Positions 6,249-10,333 of a stretch of DNA of 10,333 bases are shown here, one piece after another. The position numbers were made by a program, and so were the translations under genes. Every line of letters begins with the position of its first letter. Positions within the stretch are counted from its first letter, which is position 1. A model generated the notes under the pieces. That model did not search any database. It was not told the DNA's origin and saw only the letters and a program-made list of their open reading frames with translations. Source of the DNA: an uncultured Anaerotruncus sp. (GTDB lineage Bacteria; Bacillota_A; Clostridia; Oscillospirales; CAG-272). The stretch lies in assembly GCA_958414155.1 (NCBI GenBank), contig CATYWI010000011.1, forward strand, positions 1 through 10,333, read 5' to 3'.

Positions 6249-6333
6249 GTGCGGGTAAAAGGACTTGAACCTTCATGAGGGAACCCTCACTAGAACCTGA
6301 ATCTAGCGCGTCTGCCAATTCCGCCATACCCGC
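6247..6333 (-). tRNA. tRNA-Leu (anticodon CAG)
   Basis: A complete class II tRNA. The acceptor stem GCGGGTA/TACCCGC is perfect, followed by discriminator A and an encoded CCA. The D-arm has the leucine-type GCGGAATTGGCAGACGC. The anticodon stem CTAGA/TCTAG encloses TTCAGGT, giving anticodon CAG. The long variable arm TGAGGG-TT-CCCTCA is typical of leucine tRNAs, and the T-arm is GAAGG-TTCAAGT-CCTTT. A consensus promoter lies 30 bases upstream of the 5' end. The gene stands alone, with no other tRNA beside it. Confidence 0.97.
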
Positions 6334-6362
6334 ATTAACGCCGTATCATCAACGACTCTGTT

Positions 6363-6391
6363 ATTATAACACGTTTTTTTCCGTTTGTCAA
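6363..6391 (-). promoter_or_regulatory. sigma-A promoter of tRNA-Leu
   Basis: Minus-strand TTGACA (6391-6386), a 17-base spacer and TATAAT (6368-6363) match consensus exactly. Transcription should start near 6356, about 23 bases before the mature tRNA 5' end. Confidence 0.85.
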
Positions 6392-6396
6392 TAACC

Positions 6397-6415
6397 CGAA
6401 CATAAAAAATGTTCG
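6397..6415. other. short inverted repeat upstream of the MBOAT gene
   Basis: CGAACAT (6397-6403) and ATGTTCG (6409-6415) form a perfect 7-bp inverted repeat around AAAAA. It sits between the tRNA promoter and the MBOAT gene, where I could not find a convincing promoter for the latter. It could be an operator or a weak hairpin. It is not a standard SOS box, because the half-sites are too far apart. Confidence 0.3.
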
Positions 6416-6474
6416 CAAACCCGATTTTTTTGTCTGCGGTACGGTCTTTTTGCCGCGCAGCCGAGGTACACACA

Positions 6475-7887
6475 TTGAATTTCAGCAGTCTTGAATTTAT
6501 ATTTTTATTTTTTCCGCTGTTTTACGCGGTCTATTATCTGATCCCGCCGCGTCTGCGGAATGCGGCAATCTTCATAGGCAGTCTTATTTTCTATGCCGTG
6601 GGTACCTACAAAACGCCCGCATTTCTGATAATAATAGCTGTATCGACTGTAATAAACTACGCGCTTGGGCTGTTTATCGACTTTTTCCCGCGCCGCGGCA
6701 GGCTGTTCGTCACGCTAGGAGCGATATGGAACATCGGCTCGCTGTTTCTCTTCAAATACGCAAAACCTCTGTTCGGCGGGATAGCGGGATTGCTCTCCGC
6801 CATGCTCCGCGCCGAGGTGAGCTTTGATATCTCCTCGCTCGTGCTTCCGCTCGGTCTCAGCTTTTTCGCCTTCCGCGCCGTGGCGTATCTTGCCGATGTC
6901 AGCAGTGGGGAATGTCCTGCCGAGCGCTCGCCGCTTGAATTTGCGGTGTTCATGTGGATGTTCCCGTGCATGGTCGCCGGTCCCATAACCTCATACCGCG
7001 ATATGCACGATGAGCTTCACAGCCGCCGCTATTCCGCAGACGCATTTGCCGACGGCGCCCGCTCCTTCATCATCGGTCTGGCGCTCAAGGCTCTCATTGC
7101 CAACAGGCTTTCGGCATGCTGGTCGCGCGTCGGGGGACTCGGCTATGACAGCATATCATCGCCGCTTGCGTGGATCGCACTGATATCCTATACCCTTTAC
7201 ATCTACTTTGACTTTTACGGCTATTCGCTGATGGCGATCGGCGCCGGCAGGATGCTCGGCTTTACGATCCCGGAAAACTTCCGCGATCCGTATCTTTCGC
7301 TCACCATGTCGGACTTTTGGCGCCGCTGGCATATCACTCTCGGCGAGTGGTTCAAGCGATACATTTACATTCCTCTCGGCGGCAGCCGGTTCGGAACGGC
7401 GCGCACGCTGCTGAATCTGCTTGCAGTATGGGCGTTTACGGGAATGTGGCACGGCGCAACGCTCAACTTTCTGCTTTGGGGACTCCTGCTTTTCGTCATT
7501 ATCGCAGCTGAAAAATTCCTGTACGGGAAGTACCTGAACGATCATCCGGTCGCGGGTCACATCTATATGGCGGCGGTGATACCGCTCAGCTGGACCGCAT
7601 TTGCCATTACGGATACCGAAAAGCTCGGGATATTCTTTACACGTCTCTTTCCGTTCCTACCGCATGACGATGTATTTGCCGTGCGCGGCGACTTTGTTGA
7701 ATACGGCTTAAAATACGGTCTGTATATTCTCGCGGGACTTGCGCTTATAACGCCCTTTCCCAAGCGCCTTGCCGCAAAGCTGAATAGAACCGTCGTCGGC
7801 GACATAATATTGACTGCACTGCTCATACTTTCGGTGATATTCCTTTGCCAAAGCGCAGGCGACCCGTTCATGTACGGCAATTTCTGA
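6475..7887 (+). CDS. MBOAT-family membrane O-acyltransferase (AlgI/PatA type)
   Basis: A 470-residue polytopic membrane protein with many hydrophobic segments. MBOAT proteins of the AlgI/PatA/DltB group pass acyl groups, usually acetyl, across the membrane to surface polymers. Family landmarks, numbered from the TTG start, are FSSLEFIFLFFPLFYAVYYL at the N-terminus, AGPITSYRD (168-176), the conserved SDFWRRWHITLGEWFKRYIY block (279-298), IPLGGSR (299-305) and GMWHGATLNFLLWG (323-336), with the invariant His at 326. I chose TTG at 6475, because family members start with a short Met-x-Phe-Ser-Ser-Leu segment and GAGG lies 9 bases upstream; the ATG at 6409 has no ribosome site and would add an atypical 22-residue tail. 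The SGNH hydrolase follows after 26 bases, the usual arrangement of a two-part O-acetylation system. The polymer acetylated is unknown. Confidence 0.9.
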   Translation: MNFSSLEFIFLFFPLFYAVYYLIPPRLRNAAIFIGSLIFYAVGTYKTPAFLIIIAVSTVINYALGLFIDFFPRRGRLFVTLGAIWNIGSLFLFKYAKPLFGGIAGLLSAMLRAEVSFDISSLVLPLGLSFFAFRAVAYLADVSSGECPAERSPLEFAVFMWMFPCMVAGPITSYRDMHDELHSRRYSADAFADGARSFIIGLALKALIANRLSACWSRVGGLGYDSISSPLAWIALISYTLYIYFDFYGYSLMAIGAGRMLGFTIPENFRDPYLSLTMSDFWRRWHITLGEWFKRYIYIPLGGSRFGTARTLLNLLAVWAFTGMWHGATLNFLLWGLLLFVIIAAEKFLYGKYLNDHPVAGHIYMAAVIPLSWTAFAITDTEKLGIFFTRLFPFLPHDDVFAVRGDFVEYGLKYGLYILAGLALITPFPKRLAAKLNRTVVGDIILTALLILSVIFLCQSAGDPFMYGNF

Positions 7888-7913
7888 GATGGGACAATAC
7901 GGTATGGTAAAAA

Positions 7914-8867
7914 ATGAATAAATCAAAACCTGTTATCACTCTTATAATTTTTGCGGTCGGACTTATTGTGTGTCTGCCCTTTGCTATAAAGGCGATGGGG
8001 GAAAGCCACGGGCTTTTCAGACCCGCCGACAGCACTGAGCAGCCGATGCCCGAAACAGATGCTCCGACCGAGCCTCCCGTGACCGAGCCTCCGGCTCCGG
8101 ATACCACAGGCGGATCGTCGGACACTGTCACCGATGAGACCACCGCCCCGCCTGCTCCGGGAAGCGAGACCGAGCCGCCCGCCACACTGCCGGTGACCGA
8201 TCCGCCCGAAACAGAGCCTCTCGCCCCTGTTTTCGAAGGCTTTACAAATGTCGATCTCTCCTATTTTGACGATGCTCTCTTCATAGGCGACTCACGCACC
8301 GTCGGATTGCGTGATTACAGCGTGGGAAATCTGAAAAACGCCACCTTCTTCTGCAGCATCGGCATGATTGCCGGACACGCGCGGCGCGACGAATACGAGT
8401 ACAACTCGGGCGTGGATGCCTCCGGCGTCAAAACAAAATACGGCAAGTCCACGCTTGACGGTCTGCTTGCAGAGCGCAAATTCGGCAAGATATATATCAT
8501 GGTCGGAATAAACGCGATGGGCGACACGGTGAACAACATCGTGCTCAACATACGTCTGCTCAGCGAGCAGATAAAACTCGCCCAGCCCGATGCGATAATA
8601 TTCCTGTGCGCCAATATGCACGTCACAAAGGCATACTCGGACGGCGGCGTGAGCAAATATATAACCAACGCCAAAATAAACGAAGTAAACGCCGGCATAG
8701 CCGCACTTGCAGACAACAAGACATCGTTTTACATTGATATAAACGAGCGCTTTGACGATGCCGATCATGCGCTTACCGCTCCGTACAGCGGCGACGGCGT
8801 GCATGTTTACGGTAAATACTACCGCGAGTGGTCGCTCTGGCTCTGCACCAAAGGCGTTGTAAGATAA
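7914..8867 (+). CDS. membrane-anchored SGNH/GDSL-family hydrolase or acyltransferase with Pro/Thr linker
   Basis: A 317-residue protein: a short cytoplasmic start, one membrane segment (about 7-26), an extracellular Pro/Thr/Glu-rich linker (about 38-105, many TEPP-like units), then an SGNH domain. Block I is FIGDSRTVGL with nucleophile Ser127, block III is MVGINAMGD with Gly198 and Asn200, and block V is DGVHVYG with Asp294 and His297, so the catalytic set is complete. It is probably the extracellular partner that receives the acyl group from the MBOAT protein and places it on a wall polymer, as PatB does with PatA; it could instead be a de-acetylating esterase. The ATG is fixed by an in-frame TAA six bases upstream, although the ribosome site is weak, which suggests coupling to the MBOAT gene 26 bases before. 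No terminator is visible between this gene and rnpB. Confidence 0.87.
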   Translation: MNKSKPVITLIIFAVGLIVCLPFAIKAMGESHGLFRPADSTEQPMPETDAPTEPPVTEPPAPDTTGGSSDTVTDETTAPPAPGSETEPPATLPVTDPPETEPLAPVFEGFTNVDLSYFDDALFIGDSRTVGLRDYSVGNLKNATFFCSIGMIAGHARRDEYEYNSGVDASGVKTKYGKSTLDGLLAERKFGKIYIMVGINAMGDTVNNIVLNIRLLSEQIKLAQPDAIIFLCANMHVTKAYSDGGVSKYITNAKINEVNAGIAALADNKTSFYIDINERFDDADHALTAPYSGDGVHVYGKYYREWSLWLCTKGVVR

Positions 8868-8877
8868 GCTTCCGTGC

Positions 8878-8906
8878 TTGACAAAACAGCTTTGCGGTGG
8901 TATAAT
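8878..8906 (+). promoter_or_regulatory. sigma-A promoter of rnpB
   Basis: TTGACA (8878-8883), a 17-base spacer and TATAAT (8901-8906) match consensus exactly. The start predicted 7 bases after the -10 falls at 8913, precisely where the P1 helix of RNase P RNA begins. Confidence 0.93.
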
Positions 8907-8912
8907 GTCACT

Positions 8913-9270
8913 GCTACTTTGTCAGACGGCCGCGCGGTATCATGCCGAAAGGTCATACCGTGAGGAAAGTCCGGGCTTCACAGGGCAGGATAGCTGATAA
9001 CGTCAGCCGCAGGCGACTGCCGGGAAAGTGCAACAGAAATAGACCGCCCGCTTTACGGCGGGTAAGGATGGAAAGGCGAGGTAAGAGCTCACCAGTTTCC
9101 ATGGTAACATGGATCCGCTGTAAACCCTATCCGAAGCAACACCGCATGGGGATCGTTTGCCCGACACATATCCCCGGGTGGCACGCGGCGAAAGCCGCGG
9201 AGCGGCGCGGCGACGCGCCGCAAAGACAGATGGTCGTCCACGACAGAACCCGGCTTACAGATAAAGTAGC
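8913..9270 (+). ncRNA. rnpB: RNase P RNA, class A
   Basis: This is the catalytic RNA that cuts the 5' leader from pre-tRNAs. The P1 helix is GCTACTTT (8913-8920) with AAAGTAGC (9263-9270). The universal core is present: GAGGAAAGTCCGGGCT (8962-8977) and its partner ACAGAACCCGGCTTACAG (9243-9260), which form P4. The conserved ACAGAAATAGACCGCC, GGTAAGAGCTCACCAG and GTAAACCCTATCCGAAGCAA segments lie in order between them. The layout suggests the ancestral class A fold, not the Bacillus-type class B. The length of about 358 is normal. A terminator follows 5 bases after P1. Confidence 0.97.
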
Positions 9271-9275
9271 AAAAC

Positions 9276-9319
9276 AGTGGCGTAAAAAACTCCGGCAGAG
9301 TTTTTTACGCCACTATTTT
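9276..9319. terminator. bidirectional terminator between rnpB and thiT (palindromic repeat copy 2)
   Basis: Arms AGTGGCGTAAAAAACTC (9276-9292) and GAGTTTTTTACGCCACT (9298-9314) are perfectly complementary around CGGCA, followed by ATTTTT on the plus strand and TGTTTTG on the minus strand. It serves rnpB and the convergent thiT. The inner GTAAAAAACTC/GAGTTTTTTAC core is shared with two other hairpins in the window, while the outer arms differ. Confidence 0.92.
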
Positions 9320-9349
9320 TGATACTACTTTTAATTCGATCCGCGGATA

Positions 9350-9955
9350 TCAGGCGACCTTATCCTTGAGTCCCATCTCAAGCAGCACCTTTTTGGTCTG
9401 CGGGAGAGCAAAGAACACCGCCGCCGCGATCATCGTAAAGATAAACTCGGGGACCATAAAGGTTCCGTTGTAGAGCAGGCTGTAAAGGTATGTGTTGTCA
9501 ATGTAGCGTCCGAGTATCTCGCCGACAGACTTCCAAAGGATCACGCCTGACACATAGTGCGATGCGTAACGCATCATAATGACAAGCGCCGTTCCTCCGA
9601 GCCATCCGGCATAGCCGTGACGGCGGAAAAGTCCCGCAAGTCCGATGACGGTAAACGGAATAAGGTAATCCATAAAGAAGCATGCAACGAGCACGCCGGG
9701 CGTAAGCCCCCACGTCATTATCTCGCCGATGTCCAGAATAAGCTGGAGAACGGCATAAACGAACCCGGCAAAGACGCCCTTGCCGATCCCGCGGCGGATG
9801 CTGTAAACTATAATCGGAAACATTGAAAGCAATGTGAACGACCCGCCGAACGGGAGCTTGTTGAATTTGATGAGGCTGAGGACTGTTGCCATAGCCACCA
9901 TAACGGCTGCCTCGGTCATGGCATGAATCTGTTCTTTTTTCATTGTACGACTCAT
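9350..9955 (-). CDS. thiT: thiamine ECF transporter substrate-binding subunit ThiT
   Basis: A 201-residue membrane protein with about six hydrophobic segments, the S-component that binds thiamine and works with a shared ECF energising module (not in this window). Family features are the N-terminal EAAVMVAMATVLSLIKF segment, PFGGSFTLLSMFPIIVYSIR, RRGIGKGVFAGFVYAVLQ, MDYLIPFTVIGLAGLF (95-110), and the RYASHYVSGVILW block with His133 and Trp141, plus LYNGTFMVPE near the C-terminus; these parallel the thiamine-pocket residues of Lactococcus ThiT. I chose the ATG at 9955, which has CCGGAGG 8 bases upstream. An in-frame GTG at 9991 lies inside the leader terminator and would add 12 residues. The TPP riboswitch directly upstream strongly supports the assignment. 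Confidence 0.94.
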   Translation of the reverse strand: MSRTMKKEQIHAMTEAAVMVAMATVLSLIKFNKLPFGGSFTLLSMFPIIVYSIRRGIGKGVFAGFVYAVLQLILDIGEIMTWGLTPGVLVACFFMDYLIPFTVIGLAGLFRRHGYAGWLGGTALVIMMRYASHYVSGVILWKSVGEILGRYIDNTYLYSLLYNGTFMVPEFIFTMIAAAVFFALPQTKKVLLEMGLKDKVA

Positions 9956-9970
9956 AAAAAGAACCTCCGG

Positions 9971-10012
9971 AAATAAAAAGACTGACCGCACGGAAAACCT
10001 CCGGTGGTCAGT
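9971..10012 (-). terminator. riboswitch-controlled leader terminator of thiT
   Basis: On the minus strand ACTGACC (10012-10006) pairs with GGTCAGT (9987-9981), with an extended inner stem (CCGGA/TCCG), followed by CTTTTTATTT. It lies between the TPP aptamer and the thiT ribosome site, so thiamine pyrophosphate binding probably lets it form and stops transcription. Its apical region contains a second CCGGAGGTT, identical to the thiT ribosome site. Confidence 0.85.
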
Positions 10013-10035
10013 TTCTTTCGGATGCGTGATCCTGC

Positions 10036-10126
10036 GAAAATGCTACCTACGCCGGTATTATCCGTATCAGGTTAAGGGTTCGCCCAAAGGCATCTCAGCC
10101 GGCAAATGCCAGCACCCCCGATTTTC
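10036..10126 (-). promoter_or_regulatory. TPP riboswitch (THI element) controlling thiT
   Basis: On the minus strand the aptamer runs from GAAAAT (10126-10121) to its P1 partner ATTTTC (10041-10036). Inside, in the expected order, are GGGGGTGCTGGC, the conserved GGCTGAGATGCC, ACCCTTAACCTGAT and GGATAATACCGGCGTAGGTAGC-like segments (the last read across 10063-10042). These are the pyrimidine- and pyrophosphate-sensing elements of the THI box. It senses thiamine pyrophosphate and turns thiT off when the cofactor is plentiful, through the terminator just downstream. Confidence 0.96.
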
Positions 10127-10143
10127 TATGCGATTGCGGTGTT

Positions 10144-10172
10144 ATTATATCACAGCACAGATGCTTTGTCAA
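10144..10172 (-). promoter_or_regulatory. sigma-A promoter of the thiT riboswitch leader
   Basis: Minus-strand TTGACA (10172-10167), a 17-base spacer and TATAAT (10149-10144) match consensus exactly. The start should be near 10137, about 11 bases before the aptamer, giving a thiT leader of roughly 180 bases. Confidence 0.9.
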
Positions 10173-10189
10173 TACATATTGATAGGAAA

Positions 10190-10208
10190 ATGCCCGACTA
10201 TCGGGCAT
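10190..10208 (-). terminator. probable terminator for a gene beyond the right edge
   Basis: ATGCCCGA (10190-10197) and TCGGGCAT (10201-10208) form a perfect 8-bp stem with a CTA loop. On the minus strand TTTTCC follows, so it would stop transcription entering from the right. The T run is short, which keeps confidence modest. Confidence 0.45.
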
Positions 10209-10261
10209 CTATAAGCCATTTATAAAACGCCCGGGTAAAAAAACACCCAAATTGCATCAGA

Positions 10262-10306
10262 AAAGGAGCTGTAAAAAACTCAATTTGAGTTTTTTACATC
10301 TCCTTT
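10262..10306. terminator. long palindromic hairpin (repeat copy 3), likely bidirectional terminator
   Basis: Arms 10262-10283 and 10285-10306 are complementary over 22 bases with one mismatch. The centre is ACTCAATTTGAGT, flanked by A6 and T6 as in bidirectional terminators, with outer AAAGGAG/CTCCTTT arms. It is homologous over most of its length to the minus strand of 895-942. No gene is recognisable in the remaining bases to the right edge. Confidence 0.7.
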
Positions 10307-10333
10307 GGGACTATACCGGCATCCGTTTTTCTT

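Noticed and set aside
6397..6415. CGAACAT...ATGTTCG as a possible LexA/SOS box.
   Set aside because: The Firmicutes SOS box has the GAAC and GTTC half-sites four bases apart; here they are nine apart, and the downstream gene is not a DNA-damage gene.
8020..8230. Repeated acc-gag-cct units as a possible tandem repeat or CRISPR-like array.
   Set aside because: The repetition is at codon level and encodes the Pro/Thr/Glu linker of the SGNH protein. Units are irregular and there are no spacers.
8942..9322. Plus-strand open frame (126 codons) across the RNase P RNA.
   Set aside because: The region folds and matches as RNase P RNA from end to end, and the frame runs into the terminator. It is a chance reading frame in a structured RNA.

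Overview
The window looks like chromosome from a gut-type Clostridia member (Oscillospiraceae/Ruminococcaceae-like). Pointers are a moderately high G+C, strong AAGGAGG ribosome binding sites, four TTG starts among nine genes, sigma-A promoters that match TTGACA-N17-TATAAT exactly, lipoprotein serpins, an ECF sigma factor with a one-pass anti-sigma partner, a class A RNase P RNA, and a TPP riboswitch in front of thiT. The assignment rests on protein family resemblance only; no 16S or marker gene is present.

Layout. Positions 38-872 (minus) hold uridine phosphorylase with its own promoter and a palindrome over the -10. Positions 895-5153 (minus) form one four-gene operon, read right to left: ECF sigma factor, membrane anti-sigma-like protein, lipoprotein serpin, second lipoprotein serpin. 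It starts at a consensus promoter (5125-5153) and ends at a hairpin terminator (895-942). Divergent from it, a second consensus promoter (5201-5229) drives a NagD-like HAD phosphatase (5281-6069). Convergent with that gene is tRNA-Leu(CAG) (6247-6333, minus). Its transcript appears to run through two large hairpins to a terminator that overlaps the HAD stop codon. Positions 6475-8867 (plus) hold an MBOAT O-acyltransferase and a membrane-anchored SGNH hydrolase, probably a cell-surface acetylation pair. Then come rnpB (8913-9270, plus) and, convergent with it, the thiamine ECF-transporter subunit thiT (9350-9955, minus). thiT sits behind a TPP riboswitch (10036-10126) and a leader terminator (9971-10012). 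The right edge has two hairpins and no recognisable gene.

How the parts work together. The serpin operon is the most distinctive element: two tandem surface-anchored serine-protease inhibitors with different reactive-centre loops, co-transcribed with a sigma/anti-sigma switch. This suggests inducible defence against proteases at the cell surface, by inference only. uridine phosphorylase, tRNA-Leu, rnpB and thiT are housekeeping or salvage functions. A palindromic terminator family with the core GTAAAAAACTC-N5-GAGTTTTTTAC occurs three times, after the serpin operon, between rnpB and thiT, and at the right edge, so it looks like a dispersed genomic repeat.
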